Shown here: piece by piece, positions 11,057 to 21,606 of the stretch | Numbering within the stretch: the stretch's first letter is position 1 | Layout: the number at the start of each line of letters is the position of its first letter | NCBI RefSeq assembly: GCF_000149955.1 | Contig: NC_030988.1 | Span: 5,305,710-5,369,709 of the forward strand | DNA length: 64,000 bases | Source: Fusarium oxysporum f. sp. lycopersici 4287 | Taxonomy: Eukaryota > Ascomycota > Sordariomycetes > Hypocreales > Nectriaceae | Direction of reading: 5' to 3' | The notes under the pieces: generated by a model | Databases searched by the model: none | Seen by the model: only the letters and a program-made list of their open reading frames with translations | Told to the model about the DNA's origin: nothing | Position numbers and translations under genes: made by a program

Positions 11057-13406
11057 TCTGTCCTTTCGCATCCCATAATGACAATGATCGCGGGATGGAG
11101 AACTCGCCCCATAAGTATGGCGTAGAGTTTTGCTTGAAACCAGGAATCTTTGCTAGCTGAGAAATTTGCCCAAGAAATGGTACTACAAGCCAAAGGTAGT
11201 ACAGAAGAAGCTCCCCAACCTCGCGTGGTAGATACCTATGTATAATCTTGGTTGTGCCAGTGATACTATAACCCTTATGGTAATATGTTACGAAGCTGAC
11301 AAGGCCATTTTCAACGAAGATATTTCGACGCCCCCCTGACCCGTCTTCAGGGTTGGAGTGCTGAATACAAAGCAGTTCTGTCCCGCGTGCTGGCTGACCC
11401 CCGGTGATGTGTACAAGAAGGAGCAATCGCTCGAGGAATGTGTCGACTGTGGATAAATATCGGCCTACAGTTTGTAACCGCCATTTGGCAGTTTCTTCAT
11501 TCTCGAAGAAGTCCCGTCGAAGGAACGTTTCTTTGAGGATTCGATCAAGTATCCACCTCCGATGGCCATGCAAGACCTCGTTCTGAAGATGACAAGTAAA
11601 GTTCCAACCAGGAGCACTTTCGGACGGATCATCGATGATTGATCGCAGGCTAAATTGTGGCACAACTTTCTCCCTTTCTGTATCAGGAGGCACTAGGAGC
11701 AACTCCGCCAACTGGCTTTGTGCCGCCTCCACTTCTGCAGAAACCAGGTCACGAAGCCCAGTCATCGAGAAATGCATTTTCTTATAGCTCAGAACCTCGT
11801 TGTCGTCTGACCACATAATGTGGCCAAGGCTTGTCGTGTTGTCTTTTACCGTCTTTCCGTATGCTCGAAGTTTCAGTGACCAGCTTATCGGCGATCTCGA
11901 GTCTTTTGTCATAAACCTGTCCTGCATTTCTTCTAGGGCGTGAGTCGGGACGTCTGCTTCGTCGAATTCGACTGCGAGAAGCGCTCGTTCGGCGACAAGG
12001 AGCTGGCCCATCTTAATGAGCGCTGAGAGCTTTGGAGTAAACTCGGCAGCCTCAAATAGTTTCTGTGCATTTGTATATGCAGCGTCTTGTCGTATCCCCA
12101 TTACTGCTAGAAAGCTGACAACAATGCTGTCATAAACATCGCCATATAACTTATGGTCCGGCAGTGAAACCATTAGAACAAGACATCTATCGTCAAGCTT
12201 CTTTCTGAGTTCCACAAAACAATCGCGATCTTGTCCATCGCCACTCCCTGAACTCATTTCTATCGCCGTACCAATGGCATCTACCATCGCCACTGCCTGT
12301 CCCTCTGTAAGTCGGTAATGTAGTTTTGGGCCGGCCTTTAGCCATGCTAGGCGAAAAACATAGCACATCAAATGCTGAAGAACGCGGCTATATTTCTTAT
12401 ATGTTTCTTCTTTTAAATTATGCAGAAGTGGCTTGCGAGATGATCGACCAGCAATGGATGAGTTGAGTCGATGCTGGTCGAAAGCATTCAACTTGCCATC
12501 CTGAAGCGAAGTCCGCGATCGAGCAACCACGCGTGCAAGAGAGTCGAGAAGAAGGGAGAGTAAAGTATCAGAACTGCCTGGGCAGCCTACTTCATACGAC
12601 TTGTCTAGATTCGGAAGTGAAACTAAAGCGGCGACCTGCAGGAGCTCGTGTTTGTGGGGCTCCAGGAAGCGGGGCCATTCCGTGACTCGAAGCCATTGGG
12701 ATTGATGTCTCGGGTCTGAAGATAGAAGGCTTATGTCAAAGCCAGTCTGGTTTGATATTGCTGAGTTTTCGTTTTCTTGCTGAGCAAGCTGAAGGTTTAT
12801 GATGTCCTCGAGTCTAGGCTGAACAAACGCGGGGCTGATGTTGGCCGCGTCACTTCCTGCATCAGATCCAGATAGGCTTTCCTCTATTTCCTCGTGAACT
12901 TTGCGAGCCTTGACGATAAGGTACCTGCATTATGGGCCGTGGAAAAGGGTTTAATAAGCGACTGGAGTCCGGACCAGACCGGCCTGGGTTAAACCTTTGA
13001 CCCCTCCGGCCTCTCCCCTTTGTCTACGCCCTGGTTGGTGCAATGGTTGATTATGCACCTTTTTGAGATGGTCTTCTATTGCTGTGCGACCTCGGCAGAC
13101 ATACCGGTCTCGGTCGTCTTGGCAAAGTAGGCAACAAATTCCATCGTGAAAAATATCAAGGAACTGAATCGGTTGGGCGATCGGCAACGGTCGCACATTC
13201 TTACATATCTCATCGGCGTCTCGTATGAGAGGTAGATGGTCCAAACTTCGTTCAAATAGCTTGATGGCAGCAACCTTAAAGGCACGCGTTGTATTATGGT
13301 GCCGTCGTATATGCCGGGCGATATTGGTTTGTGGTACAATGCCACACTGTTTGCAAACAATGATACGCCAAGAGGGATCGTAGTAAAAGAGATCTTCAAG
13401 TTCCAT
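11057..13406 (-). pseudogene. OrsD - tyrosine-recombinase-like gene (E2, copy 1), cut by element A
   Basis: It starts at the ATG at 13406. The first 140 codons or so are a complete OrsD module: CKQCG with HIRRHH, then CLLCQDD with HLKKVH. An intron or frame change near 12930-12990 joins it to a long frame running to 11057. That frame holds the core-binding region and the start of the catalytic domain: GGQPARGTELL (first catalytic Arg), YHKGYSITGTTK (hairpin Lys) and LPREVGELLLYYLWLV. The frame then enters element A at 11056, so the second Arg and the H-x8-Y part are lost. Downstream parts of the equivalent copy can be seen at 51080-51550. The 302-306 bp between start codon and terminus matches the other elements. 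Confidence 0.75.
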
Positions 13407-13439
13407 AGTGAAAATCGTTCATAGTCTAATAGTCTTTTG

Positions 13440-13712
13440 ATAGTACGAGCTTTTATTTAAACATTATTAGAGGAAACCTTGAGTCGAAATTGTAGTAAAG
13501 AGAATAATTGGTGTAATAAAGCTAAAGTACGCGTTTACGCGTATAAACACGCGTCAGTAATGCGCCCGCAGACTGTCGATCGAAATAAGAAAGCATAAGT
13601 CAATATAGTTTGATTATATGGGAATAGACGGGAGATAAACACACACGTGAGAAATAAACAGGGGGTAGGCGACAATTAGGGGTACACGACAATTAGGAAT
13701 AGAAGAGTAGGG
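13440..13712 (-). mobile_element. E2-type element terminus (copy 1)
   Basis: It is a non-coding block shared with 52860-53122 and, more distantly, 18544-18698. It contains ACGCGT-rich inverted repeats at 13529-13554, two direct copies of CGACAATTAGG about 16 bp apart, and the edge AGAAGAGTAGGG ending at 13712. It lacks the 7-3-7 palindromes of the other class but has the same TAGGG edge and orientation. It cuts the OrsD gene at 13713-14217 in frame position. Confidence 0.7.
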
Positions 13713-14217
13713 TTATTATCGGTGATAACCCATGACCTTCGGATGTCATTCGCGACCAGCTCTGAAATAACAAGCCTTGCTGGATGTGATCACGTAGCCA
13801 GTGTCGCGTCTGCTGCTGAGCTGCGAGCTTGATCTCTTTGCTGTGCTTTGTCTTCGCAGGGGCTAGTATAACCTTTTCGCTGATAGAGCGAAGACCACAA
13901 TGTTTACAGGCCGAACCCTTGTATACCGTAAGGTTTGGGTGAAGCGGCGAGCCGTTTGGTCGCAGTGGGAGTGTCTCTGGGTTTGGAAGGTTGAGAGAAT
14001 AGATTAGAGGCTTCAAACCACGGAGGGCGGACTTAAGTATATGATGCTTGTCGCCTGGGTGACGTGGCGCGCGCGTAGGGTTAATGGCGAAGCCGCATTC
14101 GATATAGATTATTGCTGGCTCTGGTGAATTGCAGTACAAGCCGAGACTCTCGAGCTTTTGGAACTGACTCGGCCGCAATGTGACAATAGCATCAGTGTAC
14201 GTCGCGAGGCCTGTCAT
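13713..14217 (-). pseudogene. OrsD module of element C, truncated by an E2 element
   Basis: The likely start is the ATG at 14217 (MTGLATYT), because the open frame to 14280 begins with TTG. The translation matches the N-terminus of the 27604 gene: LGLYCNSPEPAI, CGFAINPTRAPRHPGDKHHI, LNLPNPETLPLRPNGSP, CKHCGLRS, RHWLRDHIQQGLLFQSW. One Cys of the first C-x2-C pair is changed (IYIECGF), and the H-x3-H after CKHCG reads KTKHSKE, so zinc binding is doubtful. The frame ends inside the terminus of the E2 element at 13712. ATG to terminus edge is about 332 bp. Confidence 0.7.
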
Positions 14218-14399
14218 ATTGATAAAGTTGAGAAGGCAGCAAGAGGATCGGATACCCTCTATGAAGCCACATTTAGCCAAGAATAAAGAGAGAGCTTGAT
14301 TACTGCTTCCTTCCTCCTAATCGACGCAACCGAAATTACTACACGCTGTAAAGTTTAAGAGCGCCGTCGTCTACATGGTTGGCACGGGCCTTCGTGGAA

Positions 14400-14549
14400 G
14401 AAACGCGGCGCATTTCGCGTTCTCGGTTTACAGGCCTGGATGGAAATGCGGCGCATTTCCAGAGGGAAAATTCGGGGTAAGAAAATGGAGATTCTGATTG
14501 GTGCAGAAGTGGAAATGCGGCGCATTTCTAGTCTACATTCTTGAGTAGG
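14400..14549 (-). mobile_element. element terminus C: three spaced palindromes, GAAATGC type
   Basis: Palindromes at 14400-14416 (GAAACGC-GGC-GCATTTC, one mismatch), 14443-14459 and 14512-14528 (both GAAATGC-GGC-GCATTTC, perfect). Centres are 43 and 69 bp apart, and the CTTGAGTAGG edge ends at 14549, 29 bp beyond the last centre. It is nearly the same as the terminus at 60113-60263. GATTGG precedes the third palindrome. Confidence 0.85.
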
Positions 14550-14550
14550 A

Positions 14551-14620
14551 ACTCTACCCCATGTAGAGTGGGGCCTTTAAAAGAACTCTACTAGAGTTCC
14601 TAAAGTCATTGACTACTAGG
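14551..14620 (-). mobile_element. outer part of another terminus (AACTCTAC type)
   Basis: A perfect 17-bp palindrome GAACTCT-ACT-AGAGTTC lies at 14583-14599, and ACTAGG ends at 14620, exactly 29 bp from its centre. It aligns with the terminus ending at 57303 (AACTCTAC, then GTCATT, then TACTAGG). A second inverted repeat, ACTCTAC-CCCAT-GTAGAGT, is at 14551-14569. The inner part is missing because element C abuts at 14549. This is the oldest visible layer of the nested stack. Confidence 0.65.
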
Positions 14621-14700
14621 CTTTAGGGCCTTAATGAACGGGCCGTTCAATTAGCTTTAACAGTGTTTTCTACGACCTAGCGGGCTGGGTCGTTGCTGAC
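14621..14700. other. 3' flank between the element stack and the ankyrin NLR
   Basis: No feature apart from the terminus edge at 14620 and the end of the NLR gene at 14701. Confidence 0.4.
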
Positions 14701-17700
14701 TTATGGATAGAAGGCTTCATCCCATTTTCTGGTGACCCCTCGCAGCAGCATCCATTGGCCCATGATACTCGGGTCTGCACCATTCTCAAGTAGCAGTTTG
14801 ACATTATCTCCGTGCCCATTCTTGGCGGCCCATGACAACGGTGTCCCGTCCTTATCCATAATGTTCGGGTCTGCACCATTCTCAAGTAGCAGTTTGACAT
14901 TGTCTGCTTCCTTATTCCAGACGGCCCACCATAACTCGCCCCCAGGACTTTGGCAAGTAGCATCCTTGAACAACAGCTTGACGATGGCCTCGTGACCCTT
15001 CTCAGTTGCCCATGACAACGGCGTTCGACCCTTGTTGTCCATTATAGTTTGGTCGACATTCCCTGATGCCAGTAGCAACTCGACGACGTCTTCTTGTCCG
15101 TTCTCCGCGGCCCATGATAGTGGAGTCTGGCCATAGAAATTATCCTTGACGTTTGGGTCGACTTTATCCGATGCAAGCAACAGCTCTACAATGCGCATAT
15201 GGCCGTACCTGGCTGCCCACGATAGTGGCGTCCGGCCCTTGTTGTCCTTTATATTTGGGTCGACATTTCCTGATGCGAGTAGCAACTCAACCACCGCCTC
15301 ATGTCCCTCTCTGGACGCCCACCACAGCGTGGTGCGAGAATACGTATCCTTCAAATTCGGATCATGATTTAGCTCCATAAGTGCACTCACTGCTTCTTTC
15401 AGTCCAAAGCATGCTGCCAGGTGCAATCCTGTTGTGTTCCTCGGAACTTCTTGGCTATAATTTGTATGTGATGAGTAGCGTTTCATCACCATCATTGCTT
15501 GACTCGATGCTTCGACGTGCACTTTGCTCTCGAGAAACTTTGTGACGCCTCGTAGGCGTTGAAGTTTTGCGAGCATGATTTCCCCANNNNNNNNNNNNNN
15601 NNNNNNNNNNNNNNNNNNNNNNNNNNNNNNNNNNNNNNNNNNNNNNNNNNNNNNNNNNNNNNNNNNNNNNNNNNNNNNNNNNNNNNNNNNNNNNNNNNNN
15701 NNNNNNNNNNNNNNNNNNNNNNNNNNNNNNNNNNNNNNNNNNNNNNNNNNNNNNNNNNNNNNNNNNNNCTGGACGCATGACATCTTGATTTCAGACTCTG
15801 CTTCTGGAAACCATCGTTTCTGCGTTCGCTCAAAGTACTCCTGGGTGGTGTAGTGGACCAGCCGGATGATGCTGCTTTCTTCATCGAAAGTGACTAGTCC
15901 AGCACACAGAGATAGCATGAGTTTGGGGCTTAGAAGGAAGTCTGTGTCCAGGGCCGTCGAACTTTTCTCGACAGCAAGAGCGTGGCGGAGCTCCAAAGTA
16001 GAGAGTGGCCTTTTTGAGTGGATGATCCAAATCAGAATTTTCTTGGCAAGCGTTTCAGCCTCATGTCCCTGACCTGCAATTCTCTCCATGGCCTGATCAT
16101 AGGTTCTATCCAATCCTTCCATTCCCTTGCCGAGTGCCTGCAAGGCTTGCTTCAGATGCCCTTTTGTCAACTTGGACAAAAGTGTTGCTGTGTGGGTTGC
16201 GCAAGTAGGAACCTAGGTTCGATGTTAGCCCAAGCCTGGTTTCACATCCATCCAAATAGATAGCATACATCCCATCAGCGGTTTCAATAACTCTTCTCCT
16301 GACCATACCTCGCATGCCGTCGTCAATAATGTCGGATTGCCGGCACGTTATTTTGTCATTCACGTATGTTAGAATATCTCCATCAGTGGCAGAGATCGTG
16401 CGGGATAGGCCTTTGCTAAATAAGGTCGAAATCTCTCTGCTGGGCCTGGAATTAGCAAAGATGTTTGCACCAGAAAAATCTTGAAGTTCAAAAATCTCCT
16501 TCAGAAATCTTGCCCGATTATCGTCGGATATCTGATATTCATCAAGGGCATCAACGACGATAAATAGTCTCGAATATATAGCAGCCACGGACCGAAGAGT
16601 TTTCGATATCTCGTTAAAATTTGGTCGTGTCCCTTTTTTTTTATGTTGATTGTAAAGGTCTTTCACTCTCTCAGGTTGTGAAAGAGCAAGCTGCTTCAGC
16701 AGGCTCGCGAATAAGTCTTCGGCCTTCTGCTGGTCTTTCCGCCTGAAGTTACAGTAGATGTACGCAATACCGATGCTTTGGTTATCTCGAAACTTCGACT
16801 GGAGGTAATCGATCACGATTGCTGTGATGATTGTTTTGCCTGCTCCTGGGATGCCAGGGCAAAAGAGGGTCTGCTTGTCGGCGTTGAGCCACGCTTGGAA
16901 CTCGGCTGACTTCAACATCCATTCCCCAGTTCCCCTCTGTCGCCGGCTGATGAAGTCATTGTGCTGCTGGGCGTAGTCAACCGGCGTGAGCCATTTTAAG
17001 ATTGCTTGATGCTTTTGATCATCTTGCCCATGGAGAAGTTTGTGGACGTCGTTTGACATGTCCTCAACTTTTTCTTTAACATCTGTTATAGCTACATGGA
17101 GTCAGTGCCTGTTAATTGAGCCGTTCTTATATTCCTTTCAACTGACCAGAGACAATGTCAGCAATCCTTCTCTCGGCCTTGACCTTAGTCGGCAGAATTT
17201 GAAGCAGAAGATCTTTCGCATACGCCGCCGCCACCATGGCCGCGAAGCCTTGCCACTCCTTGTTCTTATGAGAATCAGAATAGTCGCATATACCGCGTAT
17301 AACCAGACATGGGAAGTGGTTCATCAGGCCTGCCGCCTCCATCTCGAAGCAGAGGACGCCCTTTTCCGCCGCTAACTTGTCCCGCACAAGCGCATCCTTC
17401 ATCAGTTGATTGGCACTAGCGATTAGTCCGTAGTGGATGGCTGGGTTATCGTCTTCTTCGTCCCGTTCGGCCCGGGCCAGTACATGGAATGAGTTGTCGC
17501 CGCACACCACGCTACAGCTTTCAGACGAGTTCGAAGGATGTGGGATATCGGATTGGTACAATCTGTCGCTACTCGCAGGTGGGCGGGAGTACTTCGTTCG
17601 CTTTTTGATGTTCTGCAATGCCATATCCACGTACTCATTAAGCCGGTGGCCTCTTAACTCGTACTTAGCCTTGAGGGCACTAACTGCTGTCCGCAGCACC

Positions 17701-18131
17701 GTCGGAGGTTGGTCTAAAACCTGTGTTTCTTGGAAAGACTGATTCTGGATTGTCTTGCCAAAATCATATTGGAACACCCCCCCTTTCCCGCCGTCACGGC
17801 TGCTGACCACAATGTCGCCGAGACGTATATCATGATTTGGACTTGGCGCACCACCGCCAATACCGACCAAGAATCCGATGCGGATATTCGGGAAGCTGCC
17901 AAGCATGTCTCTTGCTACGGCCGCGGCCACGGCCGTACCGTACTCCCCGTCGGGCAAGACGGCAATCACAATATTATGACTTCCGATCCTGCCCAAGGCA
18001 TAATTGTTGTTATCATTCTGGGCCACTTCTCGAGAGCCTTCATGTTCTTCATCGAGGAAAGCCTGGGCAGCGACGAACTCGGTAGTGAGGGCGCAGATCC
18101 AGCCAACTGTGTAATCCTGGGGGTTCGCCAT
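14701..18131 (-). CDS. PNP - NACHT - ankyrin NLR (gapped; one apparent frameshift)
   Basis: Exon 1 is 18131-17147, intron 17092-17146, exon 2 17091-16269, intron 16212/13-16268 (GTATGC...CTAACATCGAACCTAG), then exon 3 to 14701. The N-terminal 325 residues or so are a PNP_UDP domain ([49 protein letters not shown]). The NACHT P-loop is GIPGAGKT and Walker B is [10 protein letters not shown]. Exon 3 holds winged-helix-like sequence and then about six ankyrin repeats ([17 protein letters not shown]). Just after the second 3' splice site the frame that starts FLLAQ must shift by one base to reach [12 protein letters not shown] (16160-16200): either a real break or a sequencing error. An assembly gap (15587-15768) interrupts the region before the ankyrins. 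Family role: NLR sensor of non-self. Confidence 0.75.
15587..15768. other. assembly gap (182 N)
   Basis: A run of N inside the NLR gene, between the winged-helix-like and ankyrin parts. The true length is unknown; the frame happens to run through the given length. Confidence 0.95.
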
Positions 18132-18543
18132 GATTTGCGATATGATCCCTGGAGAAAGTAAGGTACTGACCGATTAAGGTAAATTGATCGGCTATACGAC
18201 AAGTAATAGTTCTGAAACTGGAGACGTAGGATGCAAGAATGGCAAAAGGTGAACAGGCAGAAGGGCAGACTCACCAGCCTGCATGGTTGAGGGGGTGGCG
18301 TAAATTACACGCCTCTTTTTGCATTGTTGCCGCAAGCTGAGCATCTTCCACGCGTGATTGGTTATAGGCGTCCAGACCAACACCATAGCCTCTTTTTTTA
18401 ACGGCCGAATGCGAGGGCTGAAGCCTAACTTGCAGGGGCTCTAGTACAAAAGTGGCGCACTCAATGTTGCTTGTTGCGATCAATTTGACCAACTGCCATG
18501 CCCTGATCGTTGGTTTTGTGCAGCGTGAGAGCCATTATGTGGC
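18132..18543. other. NLR promoter and unassigned sequence
   Basis: Upstream of the ankyrin NLR. No ORF is supported and no repeat was identified. Confidence 0.4.
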
Positions 18544-18698
18544 ACGCGTTCAGACGCGTTGGTAAGGCGTAGAGTAGCGATGTAGTCGCTATGAAAATCG
18601 ATGCATGGAAATAGGTGGGAGATAGACGCATACGTGAGAATGGACAGGTGGTAGGTGACAATTTGGGGTACACGACAATTAAGAAGAGAAAGGTAGGG
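18544..18698 (-). mobile_element. diverged E2-type element terminus
   Basis: It aligns with 13540-13712 and 52960-53122: an ACGCGT-TCAG-ACGCGT inverted repeat at 18544-18559, TAGCGA-TGTAG-TCGCTA at 18575-18591, a GGGGTACACGACAATT block and an edge AAGGTAGGG ending at 18698. It is more diverged than the other two copies and no OrsD start is recognisable to its left, so it is probably a solo terminus. Confidence 0.6.
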
Positions 18699-18880
18699 CC
18701 TCAAGGTCATACCGAGGAGATCTGGCAATGCCGTGCTTCTTGCCCAGATGCTCCGATTCATGTTTGGGACGTAAAGCGAAACCGCGCTTGGTACTGATGG
18801 CTGCTTCCGGCAAGTTGTAATAAAAGCTGAGCCTCTCGAGCTTCTGCAGCTTTGCTGGGGCTGTGAAAGCGCGCTAGCCC
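18699..18880 (-). pseudogene. OrsD N-terminal fragment next to an E2 terminus
   Basis: The nucleotide sequence aligns with 27395-27575 of the complete element: the PAKLQKLE-like start, a Cys-Gly-Phe tract and the GLKPL-like end. The reading frame is short and disrupted. The E2-type edge at 18698 interrupts it, another case of a family member as target. Confidence 0.6.
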
Positions 18881-19416
18881 GATTAGGAAGATGTAACACT
18901 CAGCCGCAATCTGTTCGCTTGCGGCCTTCGAGGTCATTAAGTTCAACCCCGTAATACAACAGCAACATAGATCTAAAACAGAAAAAATACATTTCTATGT
19001 TATTGATGCCTATCAATCACCAGTTAAACTACACAACACGGGGAACTCTGGTTGGGATCTTGAAAACCTAGTGCTGATCCCCCCCTGGATTCTACTTCTC
19101 GATGTTCTTTGTCCATTGCTCTTTGCTCCAACACTAGGCGGGAGACTTAAAGGGAACGAGTGCACGGACAAGAAATGGATAAAAACATGTTGTTTTTGTC
19201 GAACCTAGTTACTGTATCAATGTGCACGGACAGAAAGTGTAGAATCTAGGGGTAATTATTCGGAAGAACGTCGGCAGATTACGAGGGTGATCTACGTTGG
19301 CACGGACGAAGATTGAACAATGCGGCGCGATTTGGATGAACATAGTACAGTAGGCTACTTGGAAATCGTCGACAGTCGGAGAAACCCAAGATGCCCCTGA
19401 AGTGAACAAGCAAGAC

Positions 19417-19517
19417 NNNNNNNNNNNNNNNNNNNNNNNNNNNNNNNNNNNNNNNNNNNNNNNNNNNNNNNNNNNNNNNNNNNNNNNNNNNNNNNNNNNN
19501 NNNNNNNNNNNNNNNNN
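19417..19517. other. assembly gap (101 N)
   Basis: A run of N that hides the left end and the left target duplication of the hAT derivative. Confidence 0.95.
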
Positions 19518-20389
19518 TCAAATCCGTGGTCATATTTGATTTATTTGACACTTTTTGGAAACTGGATTTGTTGTTTAAGATATTTGATCAAACATTTCAA
19601 AGGTTCCAAATCTCATCGCCGTGGTTCTCCGATGTTATTCCCGGCCTCCCAGTGGGGCTACTTGTTGCGACCCTAGACCTCGAGCACGCGAACCTCATCT
19701 CTTCAGCCAATCGCCACTTGCCACCAAAGACCAAGCCAAACCCTGCCAGCCGGAATACATCCAACCTTGACCAAAAGATCATCTCCTAGGCACCATGCAA
19801 CTGGAAAACGGTCAAAAAAGCCTCTTGACCATGATAGGTTTCCTGGTACATTTACTTGCCGGTCGGCACACGCGACACCACTACACCTTGCAATTCTGTC
19901 GACACAAATCCCCAGAATGGGCTACCCTAGTTTTTTAGACAATGATCGTTCTGGTTTTTCACCTCTCCTAATCGCGCTTGACGGCTAAGGGTGAGCATAA
20001 CCAGGCTGGTGGAGAAGGGGTTAGTTGGCCGCCTATCTCCATTGGATAAAGCATTATTGATTGAGGACGACTACGCGCTGTGACAAATAAGCATCAACAA
20101 TGACACGATGCTTGGTGTTGTGGGGCTTCAGTGAGCTTGTTTGATGGCTCTGATTGGCCTGGTCTAAGTGCCAGATCCTTGGCAGATTCTTATTACCGGG
20201 TAGGTTGTGAAGAATGACGCGCATGAGCCTGGCCAACTATGTTCCGCGGCATCATATCCTATATCAAATATATCAAATGTTGTTTCAAATCCAGGATTTT
20301 GGATTTGCTTATTTGAAATAAGATTTCGATATATTTGATTGATTTGTTTGGTAATTTGTTTGATTGCATTTGATTTGCGGGCAGCGCTG
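19518..20389. mobile_element. non-autonomous hAT related to the 29039-32130 element
   Basis: The left part (19518-19610) matches the right subterminal region of the autonomous hAT in inverted form (TCAAATCCG-GGTCATATTTGA, then CTGGATTTGTTGTTT). The right end, GGGCAGCGCTG at 20379-20389, matches its terminal repeat with ATTTGAT-rich subterminal repeats. The transposase is missing. A short GGCTGGTGG-GAGAA tract near 20008 resembles 29310-29330 of the full element. The candidate right target duplication is ATGCTATC (20390-20397); the left one is in the gap. Confidence 0.65.
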
Positions 20390-21606
20390 ATGCTATCCAT
20401 GGATCTATGTATGGCCTGAGTCACGACAGAATGACGATTCACCAGGCACATGCCGATTATCCATATCATACATCCAATCATCGAGACTGTCCTCTCTTTC
20501 ACTGTCTTCAAAAATACCATCCTCTTCTTCACTGCTCTCGTAGTCATCACTGGATTCTTCACCAGATATACTGCCGGTGTCATCGCTATTTAGGCTTTTG
20601 AAGCGGCTAGAGGGATTGATCTCGATGTCTTTATAGTTACTTCGCTGGGGTACATCGGGACTTTGGTCCAGCCTCTGCAGCCTTGGCCAGCTTGGTCTCG
20701 TCGTATCGATATTTTCCCATGCATGGTGTGCCCACATGTGCTTTATTTGACTCGTTATACGTGCATTGAGGTTGATTTTAACCTCCTGCTCTCTGATCAT
20801 ATCCGGCAGGAGATATGCTCGTAGTGTAAACGCGATGAACCGCTTCCACAAGAGTCGATACCTTTTCCCTGTATTCTGCTCGACTTTGAGAGCAAATGGC
20901 TTCGCTTGACAGATATCGAGTCTGGAACTAGCTAGCCAACATAGAAGCACCCGACTCGTGTTTTGCGCTGTAAGCTCACATCGATCGAGCATGGCATCAA
21001 CAGCGCTCAAGAAACAGATAATCTTCTCTTCATCCTTTCTGGGGATCATAATATCAGGATCGCCATCTAACGGTCCTTGTCCGAGGATATAGTCTGTCTC
21101 CACTGAACCGTCCTTGGCGCGTATTGGGAGACGTGTCATTGCCTGTAGTATGTCTCGCCGCACATTCTTTTATGTGATTGGCCATCGTGTACGTTCCAAC
21201 CACAGACTTGTTGCTGCAAACGAGTCGTCTCCAAGAGCCTTGCTATAGAAACGTGGTTGAGTTTCAGCATCCCGATACATCTTGTCACGTTTTAACACCT
21301 CATTAATCAATGCGCGCGTTTCTGGCGATACTTTGCTGCTGCGCATTGGCTGCTTCGTGATGATTGTTGCATTGGATTTCGATGTGTGCCCACGGCCTGT
21401 CAGCTTGCGGCCAACCTCAAACCAGCCACTGGCCGCTCTGGATCGAAAAAACCGCTGACACATAACACCCGCTCTCCATGGTTTCTGGGGCCGTGGATCA
21501 TGTATTCGGGGCCTTCCGCGACCTTGGGGATTAGTCCAGGAGTGCTGAGTGACGTAGTGTTGTTGAATCTTTTGGTCGTTACCTGGAAGAGGTAACAGCA
21601 TTTATC

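Larger units (their letters stand above)
19270..21601 (-). pseudogene. OrsD-recombinase gene split by a hAT derivative
   Basis: From 21601 the frame gives the end of an OrsD module (QQHYVTQHSW, PWRAGVMCQRFF, WFEVG) and then WLERTRWPIT. A TAA stop at 21170-21172 follows, then KNVRRDILQAMTRLP, the CELTAQNTSRVLLCWL core-binding tract and an acidic region (20405-20600). At 20389 a non-autonomous hAT begins. After it and the gap, coding resumes at 19416 with VLLVHFRGILGFS, which matches STLLVYFSGILGFT in the right-edge copy (62700-63000), then decays. The catalytic domain is lost. A MITE-free copy elsewhere would show the original join. Confidence 0.65.

Noticed and set aside
12930..12993. Exact intron between the OrsD exon and the core in E2 copy 1
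   Set aside because: TGCAG at 12929-12933 is a good acceptor, but no donor gives the right phase, so I report only that an intron or frame change is needed.
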